This document shows positions 43,602 to 52,134 of a stretch of 64,000 nucleotides of DNA, piece after piece; positions within the stretch are counted from its first letter, which is position 1; the number at the start of each line of letters is the position of its first letter. The stretch lies in contig NZ_JAIEUJ010000004.1 in assembly GCF_019802285.1 (NCBI RefSeq), positions 62,001 through 126,000 of the forward strand, given 5' to 3'. The DNA comes from Novilysobacter antarcticus. Lineage in GTDB: Bacteria > Pseudomonadota > Gammaproteobacteria > Xanthomonadales > Xanthomonadaceae. A program made the position numbers and the translations under genes. The notes beneath the pieces were generated by a model that had not been told where the DNA came from, ran no database searches, and saw only the letters and a list, made by a program, of their open reading frames with translations.

Positions 43602-45011
43602 TCAGATCGCGTAGTACATCTGGTATTCCAGCGGATGGGTCGCGGCGCGGAACGCGGTGACCTCCTTCATCTTCAGCCGGATGTAGGCGTCGATGAAGTC
43701 ATCGCTGAACACCCCGCCGGCCTTGAGGAAGTCGCGGTCGCCGTCCAGCGCTTCCAGCGCCTGATCCAGGCTGTGGCAGACGGTGGGAATGTTCTTTTCC
43801 TCCTCCGGCGGCAGGTCGTAGAGATCCTTGTCGCTCGGCGGGCCCGGGTCGATCTGGTGCTTGATGCCATCCAGTCCGGCCATCATCAGCGCCGAGAAGA
43901 TCAGGTAGCCCGAGTTCATCGGATCCGGAAAGCGCATCTCGACCCGGCGCGCCTTGGGGTTGGCCACGTACGGAATGCGGCAGCTGGCGGAGCGGTTGGA
44001 GGCCGAATAGGCCAGCATTATCGGCGCCTCGAAACCGGGCACCAGCCGCTTGTAGGAGTTGGTGGTGGAGTTGGCAAAGGCGTTGATCGCACGCGCGTGC
44101 TTGAAGATGCCGCCGATGTACCACAACGCGACCTGACTCAGGCCGCCATAGCCGTCGCCGCTGAACAGGTTGACGCCGGCCTTGGTCAGGCTCTGGTGCA
44201 CGTGCATGCCGCTGCCGTTGTCACCGACCAGCGGCTTGGGCATGAACGTCGCCGTCTTGCCGTGGCGGTGGGCGACATTCTTGATGACGTACTTCATCGT
44301 CTGCAGCTCGTCGGCCTTGCGGGTCAGCGAGTTGAAGCGGGTGCCGATCTCCGACTGGCCGGCGGTGGCGACCTCGCGATGGTGCACTTCGACCTCAATG
44401 CCGACCGCCCCCAGCGTCTTGCACATCTGCGCGCGGATGTCGTGCAGCGAATCCAGCGGCGCCACCGGGAAGTAGCCGCCTTTCACGCCGGGGCGGTAGC
44501 CGCTGTTGCCGCCGGGGTACTCCTTGCCGGAGTTCCAGGCGGCTTCCTCGGAGTCGACATGGAAAAACGTGTGTCCCATCTCGTTGGCGTAGCGGACGCT
44601 GTCGAAGATGAAGAACTCCGGCTCCGGGCCGAAGAACGCCTGATCGGCGATGCCGCTGGACTTCAGGAAAGCCTCGGCGCGCTTGGCGATGCCGCGCGGA
44701 TCCCGGTTGTAGGCCTGCATCGTCGCCGGGTCGAGGATGTCGCAGGTCAGCACCAGGGTGGGATCGGCAGTGAACGGGTCGACGAACGCGGTCGACGGGT
44801 CCGGCAGCAGCACCATGTCCGAATCGTGGACGCCCTTCCAGCCGCCGATGGAGGAGCCGTCGAACATCCGGCCGTCCTCGAACAGCGCTTCGTCCACGAT
44901 CGATTCGGGAAACGTGACGTGGTGCTGCACGCCGCGCATGTCGGTGAAGCGCAGGTCGACGAACTCGATCTTGTGCTGCTGGACCAGTTTCTCGACGTTC
45001 TCGATGGACAT
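43602..45011 (-). CDS. glnA: Glutamine synthetase type I
   Basis: 469 residues. It makes glutamine from glutamate and ammonia with ATP. Signatures: [11 protein letters not shown] near residue 50, [17 protein letters not shown] near 263, and [14 protein letters not shown] near 350. The adenylylation site is the tyrosine of [14 protein letters not shown] near 397, so it is regulated by GlnE. AGGAA lies before the ATG. No sigma-54 promoter of the TGGCAC-N5-TTGC type was seen upstream; a sigma-70-like promoter is a better match. glnB and ntrBC are not in the window. Confidence 0.97.
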   Translation of the reverse strand: MSIENVEKLVQQHKIEFVDLRFTDMRGVQHHVTFPESIVDEALFEDGRMFDGSSIGGWKGVHDSDMVLLPDPSTAFVDPFTADPTLVLTCDILDPATMQAYNRDPRGIAKRAEAFLKSSGIADQAFFGPEPEFFIFDSVRYANEMGHTFFHVDSEEAAWNSGKEYPGGNSGYRPGVKGGYFPVAPLDSLHDIRAQMCKTLGAVGIEVEVHHREVATAGQSEIGTRFNSLTRKADELQTMKYVIKNVAHRHGKTATFMPKPLVGDNGSGMHVHQSLTKAGVNLFSGDGYGGLSQVALWYIGGIFKHARAINAFANSTTNSYKRLVPGFEAPIMLAYSASNRSASCRIPYVANPKARRVEMRFPDPMNSGYLIFSALMMAGLDGIKHQIDPGPPSDKDLYDLPPEEEKNIPTVCHSLDQALEALDGDRDFLKAGGVFSDDFIDAYIRLKMKEVTAFRAATHPLEYQMYYAI

Positions 45012-45058
45012 GCAGGGTTCCTGGTGATGGGGGAGGACTACAGTAGCAAGGCGCGGAT

Positions 45059-45088
45059 TTTATTCGATCCCCGATCGCCGGATGTCAT
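45059..45088 (-). promoter_or_regulatory. Candidate sigma-70 promoter for glnA
   Basis: On the minus strand ATGACA (45088-45083; five of six matches to TTGACA) is followed after 18 bases by AATAAA (45064-45059; four of six). This is about 50 bases before the glnA ATG and the AT-richest stretch of the gap. Confidence 0.4.
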
Positions 45089-45189
45089 TTTTTTGCACGC
45101 GACCCGGGGCGGGCGTCGGCGCTTGCCGTTATCCTCTGCCACCTCGTGCGCGCCACCAGCCGTGCATCCGCTCCGCTACCGGTGTTCCC

Positions 45190-45993
45190 ATGTCCGATAC
45201 CCTCGCCGCGCTGCTGCTCGGCATCCTCGAAGGCCTGACCGAGTTCCTCCCGGTGTCCAGCACGGGCCATCTGCTGATCGCCCAGCACTGGCTGGGCGCG
45301 CGCTCGGACCTGTTCAACATCGTCATCCAGGCCGGTGCGATCCTGGCGATCACGCTGGTCTTTCGCGAGCGCCTGTGGTCGCTGGCAACCGGACTGCGCG
45401 AGCGCGAGAACCGGCTGTACCTGGCGAAGATCGGCGCCGCCTTCCTGGTCACCGCGCTGGTCGGCCTGCCCGTGCGGCTGATGGGCTGGGAGCTGCCGGA
45501 AACGGTGTCGCCGGTGGCCATCGCCCTGATCCTGGGGGGGATCTGGATCCTCTTTGCCGAGCGCATCGCCGCCGGGCGTCCGCCCTCTCCGCGAGTCACC
45601 TGGACGGTGGCGATCCTGGTCGGCCTGGCGCAGGTGCTGGCGGGGATATTCCCAGGAACCTCACGCTCGGGTGCGGCGATTTTCATGGCGATGCTGGCAG
45701 GCACCGGGCAGCGTTCGGCGGCGACCGAGTTCGTGTTCCTGGTCGGCATCCCGACCATGTTCGCGGCCAGCGGCTACGCGGTACTGGAGTACTTCCTCAA
45801 GGGCAGCGGCGGCGCGGCCGGCGGCGAAGCCTGGGGTGAGCTGGCGCTGGCGTTCGCCGCCGCCAGCGCCACCGGATTCATCGCGGTGCGCTGGTTGATG
45901 GGCTACATCAAGCAACATAGCTACGCGCCGTTCGCGTTCTACCGCATCGCCTTGGGCGCCGTTCTGCTGCTCTGGCTGCCGGCGGGCGGCTGA
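45190..45993 (+). CDS. uppP: Undecaprenyl-diphosphatase
   Basis: 267 residues with about eight transmembrane helices. Both family motifs are complete: LEGLTEFLPVSSTGHLLI near residue 13 and GIFPGTSRSGAAIFMAM near 156. It recycles undecaprenyl pyrophosphate to the monophosphate carrier lipid for peptidoglycan and O-antigen, and loss or excess alters bacitracin sensitivity. It is divergent from glnA and convergent with the PEBP gene. Confidence 0.95.
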   Translation: MSDTLAALLLGILEGLTEFLPVSSTGHLLIAQHWLGARSDLFNIVIQAGAILAITLVFRERLWSLATGLRERENRLYLAKIGAAFLVTALVGLPVRLMGWELPETVSPVAIALILGGIWILFAERIAAGRPPSPRVTWTVAILVGLAQVLAGIFPGTSRSGAAIFMAMLAGTGQRSAATEFVFLVGIPTMFAASGYAVLEYFLKGSGGAAGGEAWGELALAFAAASATGFIAVRWLMGYIKQHSYAPFAFYRIALGAVLLLWLPAGG

Positions 45994-45998
45994 GTCAT

Positions 45999-46022
45999 CC
46001 GGCCGCTAACTGCAGCGGCCGG
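45999..46022. terminator. Terminator-like hairpin between uppP and the PEBP gene
   Basis: A 9-bp stem (CCGGCCGCT / AGCGGCCGG) with a 6-base loop starts 5 bases after the uppP stop and ends 21 bases before the convergent gene's stop. No T-run. Confidence 0.5.
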
Positions 46023-46043
46023 TCGGCAGAGGCTCCGGCGCGG

Positions 46044-46664
46044 TTACAGGTCCGGGTGCAGGCTGTAGGTCGCGTAGGTATCCGCCTCGGCCAGCACGTG
46101 ACCATGCATCGCCGTCAGTGCATCGGCGGCGGTGAAGCGGTCCGGCAGCTGCAGGCGCGCGATATCCAGCGCGAACACGCGGAAGAAGTAACGGTGCATG
46201 CGCAGGTCGTTGGGCGGCGGGAATGGACCGTCGTAGCCGTGCCAGTCGCCGGCCATGGCCGGATCATCGGCAAACCAGCCGGTGTAGTCGTTCAGTCCCT
46301 GGCGAGCGCCTTCCGGACCCGGCGGGTTCTGCTTGCCGTGCGGGACCACGCCATCGCTGCAGGCCCCGGCAGCGATTTCGGTCACCGTGGCGGGGATATC
46401 GACCATCACCCAATGGATGAAATCGGTACGCGGCTGGTCGACCGGGATGGAGACGCCTTCCTTGCCGACCATCTCGGCCACCGTGGGCACGTCGGGGTCG
46501 ACGCAGATAAGCACGAAGGAGCGCGTACCGTCCGGGACCTCATCCCAGGCCAGGTGCGGGTTGCGGTTGGGTGCGAAACCGAACCCGTCGGCGGTTGGCT
46601 GGCCGGCGGCGAACTCCGCCGGCAAGGGCTGGTGATGCTGGAAGCTGTCGCTGTGGATACGCAT
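46044..46664 (-). CDS. YbhB/YbcL-type phosphatidylethanolamine-binding family protein
   Basis: 206 residues. PEBP signatures: ICVDPDVPTVAEM near residue 54, DFIHWVMVDIPATV near 82, and MHRYFFRVFALDI near 155. Bacterial members bind small anionic or lipid head groups; their role is unclear. There is an inserted segment (about residues 62-80 and 120-140) making it longer than E. coli YbhB (158 residues). GGAG lies 8 bases upstream of the ATG. Confidence 0.85.
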   Translation of the reverse strand: MRIHSDSFQHHQPLPAEFAAGQPTADGFGFAPNRNPHLAWDEVPDGTRSFVLICVDPDVPTVAEMVGKEGVSIPVDQPRTDFIHWVMVDIPATVTEIAAGACSDGVVPHGKQNPPGPEGARQGLNDYTGWFADDPAMAGDWHGYDGPFPPPNDLRMHRYFFRVFALDIARLQLPDRFTAADALTAMHGHVLAEADTYATYSLHPDL

Positions 46665-46723
46665 GCGTGGACTCCGTGTGGCTACCGGAACAGTCTGCCA
46701 GATGGTCGCCGGCGCCGGCCGGA

Positions 46724-48793
46724 TCAGTCCTGCGGGTAACCCAGGCGCACCGCCACCGGTGTCAGCAGGGCGAACGCGTCGCCCAGTGGCTCGACAAATT
46801 CGCGCCAGCGCCCGGCGGCCATCCGGTCGGGACCGAAACGCCCCGGCGCGACCGCCGGCAGGCTGACGTCAAGGGCGTTGGCCAACATCTGGGCCAGGGC
46901 GGCCATGTCGTTCTCCACGCCGTCCATGCGCAGCAGGCGATGCGCGATCAGGTGGTGCTCGTGCAGCTCGGCGACCTGGTCCAGCACCTTGGCCAGCCAG
47001 CGCGCGCCGACCTCCGGCGACTCCAGCGCGAACGGCGCCGGTGCCCCGTGGGCGATCCAGTCCAGCAGCATGTCGCGCGGATCACGCAGCGCCACCAGCA
47101 ACATCGCCTCGGGCACGTGCTCGCGCAACGTCGGCACCAACGTGTTGTCCCACCACAGCAGCCAGTCGCAGATCTGATCGGGCTTGATCCCGCGTGAGGG
47201 CAACGCGGCGCGCCACTCGGCAATCAGCGCCGCGGGGTCGGCGGCACCGCTGGCCAGGGAGTTGACCGTGGCGAAGCGCTGGAAAAGGTCGTTGGGCGGC
47301 GTCGGGCCGAATCGGTCGGCGAACAGCGGAGCACCGGCCGCGTGCAGGGTACCGGCGACGCGCTCGATCAAGGAGCCCGGCGCGCCCCACAGCAAGAGGC
47401 CGCTGTGGCGGCTGACCTCCTCGCTGTCGTCGGCAGGCCAATCGCGGGCGATGCTCGGCTCCAGCAGCGGCAGGCGCTGGGTTGCAACTTCGCTGTGCAG
47501 CTCGGCCCAGGTGGCGACCGCGGCGGCAGGCTGACCGGCCGCGTCGAAACAGCGGCCCAGCAGCTGGCGCAGGTTGCGGCGCGCGGTCTCGTCCGGCGCG
47601 CGCGCAAGCAGCCCTTCGACATGGGTGATGGCGGCGTCGGGATCGCTTTGCAGCAGCCGCTCGAAGATCCGGGTCTGGGCCTTGGCGTGGCCGGGCTCCA
47701 GCTCGATGATGCGCGCGGCCAGTGCGTCGCCCTGCTCCGTCTCGCCGGCCACGTCGTGCAGGGTGATGCGGGCTTCCAGCGCGGACACACTGTCAGGGTC
47801 GAGCTGCTGCCAGCGGTTGACGACAGCCAGCGCTTCGGCGGAGGCAAACTCCTCGAACAGCAAGCGCGCGCGCCACAGGTCGATGTTGCCCGGCGCGGCC
47901 TCCAACAACGCATCCAGGGTCTCGCGTGCCTCGTCGGCGGCACCCAGCCGGCGCCAGGCCTCCGCCAGCGCGACGATGCTGCGCCGGTCCTCGGGGTTGG
48001 CCTTGACCAGCTCGCGCAGGCGATCGCGGGCCGACTCGTCGCGGCCGGCTTCCAGCTCGAGCTCGGCGACCATGCGGCGCAGCGCCGGAGCGACCCCATC
48101 GCCGGTCAACAATGGCGCAATCTCATCGGCGGCATCACCGGGGCGCCCCTGTCGCCGCAGCAGGTCTGCGATCAGTGCACGCAGTGGCAGCGAATCAGGG
48201 GTGGCGTCCAGCAAGCCGCGGAACGCCTGTTCGGCAAACGCCAGGTGGCCCTTGGCCAGATAGGCAAAGCCCAGCGCATGGCGCAGCGTGGGCTCGTCCG
48301 GCCAGCGCTTGGCGGCCGCGGACAGCCCGGCCAGCGCCTGGTCGGCGTCGCCCCGGCGCATCGCCAGGTTGCCTTCCAGTGCCGCAATCTGCGGGTGCTG
48401 GTCGACGATGCGCGCGGCGGTGCGGGTCAGCCGTTGGGCTTCGTCCAGATCACCGCGGCCCAGCGCCAGTTGCGCCTGGACCACGTATGCGGGGAACTGG
48501 TTGGGGTCCAGGCCGGTGCTGCGCGCCAGCGCCGCCTGGGCCTCATCGAGCTTGCGCTCCTGCAGCAGAAGCCCCGCCCGGTCCAGGTGCAGGTCCGCGT
48601 TTTCCGGCGCCAGGCGAATCGCCGCGTCGATGGCCTCCAAGGCCCCCTCGCGATCATCCGCCAGGCGCCGCGCGTAGGCGAGCCAACGATGAGCGGCCGG
48701 GTCGTCGGCGTGCTCCGCAACCGCGCCGCGCGCAGCAGTGAGGGCTTCGTCGGCGGCGCCGCGACGCAGGGCGTCGATGATCGGTTCGTACAT
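46724..48793 (-). CDS. TPR-repeat protein with C-terminal sulfotransferase-like domain
   Basis: 689 residues. Residues of about 1-430 are tandem TPR units (WLAYARRLADDREGALEAI, LGFAYLAKGHLAFAEQAF). The rest is sulfotransferase-like: LRDPRDMLLDWIAHG near residue 574 resembles the 3'-phosphate-binding motif of PAPS enzymes. The 5'-phosphosulfate loop (normally PKSGTTW) appears here as LLWGAPGSLIERV, lacking the conserved lysine, so catalytic activity is doubtful. The fused TPR part probably grips a protein partner. No signal peptide is seen. Confidence 0.75.
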   Translation of the reverse strand: MYEPIIDALRRGAADEALTAARGAVAEHADDPAAHRWLAYARRLADDREGALEAIDAAIRLAPENADLHLDRAGLLLQERKLDEAQAALARSTGLDPNQFPAYVVQAQLALGRGDLDEAQRLTRTAARIVDQHPQIAALEGNLAMRRGDADQALAGLSAAAKRWPDEPTLRHALGFAYLAKGHLAFAEQAFRGLLDATPDSLPLRALIADLLRRQGRPGDAADEIAPLLTGDGVAPALRRMVAELELEAGRDESARDRLRELVKANPEDRRSIVALAEAWRRLGAADEARETLDALLEAAPGNIDLWRARLLFEEFASAEALAVVNRWQQLDPDSVSALEARITLHDVAGETEQGDALAARIIELEPGHAKAQTRIFERLLQSDPDAAITHVEGLLARAPDETARRNLRQLLGRCFDAAGQPAAAVATWAELHSEVATQRLPLLEPSIARDWPADDSEEVSRHSGLLLWGAPGSLIERVAGTLHAAGAPLFADRFGPTPPNDLFQRFATVNSLASGAADPAALIAEWRAALPSRGIKPDQICDWLLWWDNTLVPTLREHVPEAMLLVALRDPRDMLLDWIAHGAPAPFALESPEVGARWLAKVLDQVAELHEHHLIAHRLLRMDGVENDMAALAQMLANALDVSLPAVAPGRFGPDRMAAGRWREFVEPLGDAFALLTPVAVRLGYPQD

Positions 48794-48891
48794 GGAGTGC
48801 TGCTCGTGGTTCGGTCAATCGGCCATTGTATCGACGCCGCGAGGGGCACGCCCGCGGGGCGGCAGGCGATCGGGCCCCCTGCCCGGCTGGC

Positions 48892-49878
48892 TCAACCGGG
48901 CGCGGCGAGCCGCTGCGCGAGCCACTGCTCGCCGAAGCCCTGCAATCGCCCGTTTTCGACGAACCCGCAATGGCCTCCCCAAGGCGATATCTGCAGGTCC
49001 ACGCAGGCCGACAGCCGGGTGCTGGCGAGGTCCTCGACCGGGATCACCGGATCGTCGGCGGCCATGAGGATGCTGGCCGGCACCTCAAGGCGGGCGAGGC
49101 GGTCGCCGGCCAGCGAGTAGCCTTCGAAATAGCTTTCAAGGGAGTCGTATTCGGTGCTGCGCTCGACCATCCAGCGCGTCAGCGGCCGCATGCGCAGGCC
49201 GAGCACGCGGTCGTCGAAGTCGTATTCCTGCGGAAACAGCTCGCGCTTGCGCTGCAGCGATCTCCTCCACTTGCCCTCGAAATGACGCATGTAGGCCGGG
49301 AATCCCGCCTCCATCGCGTCCATCGTCCGCGCCGGGTCCAGCAGCGGGCAGATGACTGCCACCTGCGCGATCGCCAGCCCGGCGGCGGGCGCGCGCAGGG
49401 CCAGGCGAAGGGCGAAGTTGCCTCCCAGCGAGTACCCGCCCACGGTCAGCGGCCGGAGCGGAAACCGCCGGGCGATGTCGGTGGTGGCATTGACGACCTC
49501 GTCGATCCGGTTGGAGTGGAACAGCCCGGAGTTGAGGTGGTGGGTGCCGCCGTGGTCGCGGAAATTGAGGCGGAGCACCTCAAAGCCCTTCTCCAGCAGC
49601 GATGCGGCGGTCAGGCGCATGTAACCCGAATCGGCGCTGCCTTCCCAGCCGTGCAGCAGCAGCGCCAGCCCGCGCGCCTCCACTCCGGGCATCGCGCTGT
49701 GCAGGCCCTGCAGGCGCACGCCATTGCCGCCGTCCAGCAGATGCGCGGTGGTGATCGCGCCGGTGGCGGCCAGCTGCTGTTCACCCATCCACTGGCGCAT
49801 GCCGCTGGATCCCAGCACGGTCTGCAGATGTGCGTTGCGAAGCCAGCGCGGCGGACGGAAATCGGCGGCGGTCAGCAC
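48892..49878 (-). CDS. YheT-family alpha/beta hydrolase
   Basis: 328 residues. The family landmarks are PPRWLRNAHLQT at the N-terminus, LLLHGWEGS near residue 73, nucleophile elbow GGYSLGGN near 146, and the catalytic His near the end in SPWGGHCGF. The substrate is unknown, probably a small ester or acylglycerol. The start is a GTG at 49878. It follows an acyltransferase gene by 10 bases, so lipid metabolism is likely. Confidence 0.87.
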   Translation of the reverse strand: MLTAADFRPPRWLRNAHLQTVLGSSGMRQWMGEQQLAATGAITTAHLLDGGNGVRLQGLHSAMPGVEARGLALLLHGWEGSADSGYMRLTAASLLEKGFEVLRLNFRDHGGTHHLNSGLFHSNRIDEVVNATTDIARRFPLRPLTVGGYSLGGNFALRLALRAPAAGLAIAQVAVICPLLDPARTMDAMEAGFPAYMRHFEGKWRRSLQRKRELFPQEYDFDDRVLGLRMRPLTRWMVERSTEYDSLESYFEGYSLAGDRLARLEVPASILMAADDPVIPVEDLASTRLSACVDLQISPWGGHCGFVENGRLQGFGEQWLAQRLAAPG

Positions 49879-49888
49879 CCTGGGACCC

Positions 49889-50692
49889 TCAGCTGTTCAT
49901 CGCCTCGAGAATACGGGCGCGCGCCGTATCGGCGATGCGACGGCGGCCCTCCACCTGCGCGGGCAGGATCGGTTCGAGGAAATGGATTTCCGCGACCCGC
50001 GGCGGCTCGCCAAGCAGGCGCAGGAAGTTGCCGACGAAGCGCTCCCGCGGCCCGAAGGCCACGATCCGCTGCGCACTGCCCTTCTCGCCATAGCGCAGCG
50101 CCACCGGTTGAATCTGCGCGCCGGCTTCCACCGCGGCGAGGAAGATTCGGGCATGGAACGGGCCCACTTCACCGCCGCCGCGGGTGCCGCCTTCGGGGAA
50201 CACGCCGACGGACCGGCCATCGCGCAGGCGCGCCAGCATTTCCTGCAACACGCCGCCCATCGATTCGGTGCTGCCGCGGGCGTGGAAGATGGTTTGCGCC
50301 CGACTGGCCAGCCAGCCCACCACCGGCCAGCCACGGATCTCGCGCTTGGCGACCATGCCCATCATCTGCTGGCTGTGCAACGCGGCGATGTCGATCCAGC
50401 TGACGTGGTTGGCGACAAACATGGTGCCGCCGGGCAACGGGGTACCGATACGGCGCAGGCGGAACCCGAATACCCGCATCAGTCCCGCCGACCAAAGCCG
50501 GATCATGCGATGGTCCAGGCGCTCATCGCCGACCCGGATTCCGCCAAACAGCGGACTGATCAGTACCAAAACCACCGGCAGGTCGATCAGCAGATGCCAC
50601 AACAGCATCGGCACCCGATAGAGGTAGCGGAACGTGCGTGCCAGTGGCGAGGTTTGCGCAGGGCTGGCGACAGGGGATTGCGGCGCATTCAT
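49889..50692 (-). CDS. 1-acyl-glycerol-3-phosphate acyltransferase-family (PlsC-like) protein
   Basis: 267 residues. One N-terminal membrane segment (PMLLWHLLIDLPVVLVLI) precedes the PlsC-type active site NHVSWID (HxxxxD) near residue 97 and FPEGGTRGGGEVGPF near 172, the phosphate-acceptor motif. It transfers acyl groups to lysophospholipid-type acceptors. The N-terminus is extended compared with minimal PlsC. It is 10 bases upstream of the YheT hydrolase. Confidence 0.87.
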   Translation of the reverse strand: MNAPQSPVASPAQTSPLARTFRYLYRVPMLLWHLLIDLPVVLVLISPLFGGIRVGDERLDHRMIRLWSAGLMRVFGFRLRRIGTPLPGGTMFVANHVSWIDIAALHSQQMMGMVAKREIRGWPVVGWLASRAQTIFHARGSTESMGGVLQEMLARLRDGRSVGVFPEGGTRGGGEVGPFHARIFLAAVEAGAQIQPVALRYGEKGSAQRIVAFGPRERFVGNFLRLLGEPPRVAEIHFLEPILPAQVEGRRRIADTARARILEAMNS

Positions 50693-50761
50693 GACCGCGA
50701 ACGATACAGGGTGGACCGGGCGCGCGGCAGGCGCAGGTCGACGACTCCGGCCGGGGAACGA

Positions 50762-51259
50762 CTACATCTGCGGCCGTGGCACGACCGCCAGGGTGAGGCG
50801 CGAGATACAGGCCAGACGGCCGCGGGCGTCTTCGATCCGGATTTCCCAGACCTGGGTGCGCCCACCCACGTGCAGCGCGGTGGCGGTGCCGGTGACCGTC
50901 CCGTCACGAACGGCGCGCAGGTGGTTGGCGTTGATCTCCAGACCGACGCACATGCTGTCTTCATCGACGCACAGGTTGCCGGCACTGCTGCCCAGCGTTT
51001 CTGCCAGCAGCACGGAGGATCCGCCGTGGAGGAGGCCATAGGGCTGCACCGTGCGCCCATCCACCGGCATTGTTGCCTGCAGATGGCTGTCGCCGATTTC
51101 CGTGAAGACGATGCCCAACGCCTGGATCGCGGTGTCGCGCGACAGGGAGTTGAGATGGTCCAGGGAGGTGCTGCGGCGGAACAGCCGACGCGGCACAGAC
51201 GCTGCGGCAGCGGGAGTATCGGCCTGGGAAGTGGCCTGGGAATCGGGAGGCGTGCTCAT
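50762..51259 (-). CDS. Hotdog acyl-CoA thioesterase (YdiI/PaaI-like)
   Basis: 165 residues. The core GLLHGGSSVLLAETLGS near residue 75 contains the HGG turn and catalytic glutamate of 4-hydroxybenzoyl-CoA thioesterase II/YdiI-like hotdogs; VGGRTQVWEIRIED near 131 is the matching second strand. Residues 1-30 are a disordered Ser/Ala/Pro extension. The product could act on aromatic or fatty acyl-CoA; a link to the hydroxybenzoate made by XanB2 is only a thought. The ATG at 51259 has no strong ribosome site. Confidence 0.8.
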   Translation of the reverse strand: MSTPPDSQATSQADTPAAAASVPRRLFRRSTSLDHLNSLSRDTAIQALGIVFTEIGDSHLQATMPVDGRTVQPYGLLHGGSSVLLAETLGSSAGNLCVDEDSMCVGLEINANHLRAVRDGTVTGTATALHVGGRTQVWEIRIEDARGRLACISRLTLAVVPRPQM

Positions 51260-51349
51260 CGCCCCAAGATAGCGGAGCCCGGACCGGGCTTCCATCAATG
51301 CGCAGTCCCGGGCGTGGCTGACCGGTGCCCGGGTGACTGCGCCCTGAGC

Positions 51350-51421
51350 GGTATTGCAGGTATTGCGGGTATTACGGGTATTACGGGTATTACGGGTATT
51401 ACGGGTATTACGGGTATTACG
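51350..51421. repeat. 9-bp tandem repeat (8 units of GGTATTRCR)
   Basis: Eight head-to-tail 9-bp units: the first two read GGTATTGCA and GGTATTGCG, and the next six are identical GGTATTACG. A degenerate ninth follows. The array is between the thioesterase start (51259) and the small peptide gene end (51448). A 9-bp unit preserves reading frame and is prone to slippage, so its copy number probably varies among strains. It is not in a gene I believe in. Confidence 0.95.
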
Positions 51422-51447
51422 GGTTACGCGTATTGGCCTGGCACGGC

Positions 51448-51672
51448 TCAGCTGATGCGGAACATCGACTGGCTGCCGGCAGTACTGCGGCGCGATCGGC
51501 GCAGATAGCTCTTGCCGACGTAGCTGCCGCGGTAGAGGTCGTTGCGGACCGGTGCGGTGGCCTGCGCCTCGTTGGCCTGGGCCAGCGGCCGGACGGTAGC
51601 AACCGGGGTGGTCTGCCCGACCGGCACGCTCACGATCGGAGCGGTTTGGACGGAACTGAGATGACGATTCAC
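51448..51672 (-). CDS. Small basic peptide A, possible secreted or modified peptide
   Basis: 74 residues from a GTG at 51672 with a perfect AAGGAG 6 bases upstream, which supports real translation. The N-terminal half is polar and Val/Thr/Gln-rich (QTAPIVSVPVGQTTPVATV). The C-terminal half is basic and Tyr/Ser/Arg-rich (YRGSYVGKSYLRRSRRST) and ends SQSMFRIS. It shares this C-terminal pattern with the neighbouring peptide B. There is no signal peptide, transmembrane segment or known domain. Leader-plus-core layout is compatible with a processed peptide, but no maturation enzyme is adjacent. Confidence 0.6.
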   Translation of the reverse strand: MNRHLSSVQTAPIVSVPVGQTTPVATVRPLAQANEAQATAPVRNDLYRGSYVGKSYLRRSRRSTAGSQSMFRIS

Positions 51673-51715
51673 TTCTGACTCCTTTTTTAAATGATTACAG
51701 TGGGTTACGAGACCC

Positions 51716-51721
51716 ATTGTA
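51716..51721 (-). promoter_or_regulatory. -10 element (TACAAT) for peptide A
   Basis: On the minus strand TACAAT matches five of six positions of the consensus and lies 43 bases before the GTG. It stands in an AT-rich gap between the two peptide genes; TGGGT/ACCCA repeats nearby could form an operator. Confidence 0.45.
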
Positions 51722-51750
51722 GCAGATTCAGTGAATTATGAATAGGGGGA

Positions 51751-51993
51751 TCAGTGAAACCTGAACAGGGAAGGGCTGGCGCTCTTCGAGTAGCGTCCAG
51801 CGCCCTGGTAGCCGTGGCGGCTGACGTAGCCGCTGCTGCGGCCGTAACCAATGCCGGGTTCACGCTCGGGGTGTTCGTGGTACTCCGCCGACATGACGCT
51901 CACCGCGTGAGCGGCCGTACGTGCCTGTGGCTTCGCGCAGTCACGGCGCGAATCGGCGGCTGAGGAGGATTGGGCGGATTGCTGGATGGACAT
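51751..51993 (-). CDS. Small peptide B, related to peptide A at the C-terminus
   Basis: 80 residues. The ATG at 51993 has AGGAG 7 bases upstream. The N-terminal 30 residues are Ser/Gln/Ala-rich and charged. The C-terminal half is Gly/Tyr/Ser/Arg-rich (GYGRSSGYVSRHGYQGAGRY) and ends SPSLFRFH. The motifs GYVSRHGY and SLFRFH line up with SYVGKSY and SMFRIS in peptide A, so the two are probably paralogues. One cysteine is present. Downstream peptide A has its own promoter and ribosome site. The role is unknown. Confidence 0.6.
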   Translation of the reverse strand: MSIQQSAQSSSAADSRRDCAKPQARTAAHAVSVMSAEYHEHPEREPGIGYGRSSGYVSRHGYQGAGRYSKSASPSLFRFH

Positions 51994-52058
51994 GACGATC
52001 TCCTGCTGTAGTGAATTGGTGTGCTGGTAATGTATAACACCACAGCAATCATGCTATA

Positions 52059-52075
52059 GGCCATAAGTCATGGCC
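52059..52075. promoter_or_regulatory. Inverted repeat upstream of peptide B
   Basis: GGCCAT-AAGTC-ATGGCC, a perfect 6-bp inverted repeat with 5-base spacing, lies 66-82 bases before the peptide B ATG. The AT-rich run just inside it (TTATACATTA read on the minus strand) contains likely -10 elements, so the repeat could be an operator for this promoter. Confidence 0.35.
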
Positions 52076-52134
52076 ATGAATTCGTTCAGGCGTCAGCAGG
52101 GTTCGGTGCGCGGGCACACGCCCGCCGATGCGGG

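Noticed and set aside
45012-45189. Sigma-54/NtrC promoter for glnA
   Set aside because: No TGGCAC-N5-TTGC match was found in the gap; a sigma-70-like element is the better candidate.
51350-51421. CRISPR array
   Set aside because: Units are 9 bp and head-to-tail with no spacers, and no cas gene is nearby.
49724-51508. 594-residue plus-strand frame containing the GIAGITGITG repeat
   Set aside because: It runs antisense through the acyltransferase and thioesterase genes, and the repeat simply translates the 9-bp array. No ribosome site or domain supports it.
51448-51993. Complete RiPP biosynthetic cluster
   Set aside because: No radical SAM, YcaO, lanthipeptide synthetase, dedicated protease or ABC exporter is near; only the peptides themselves resemble precursors.
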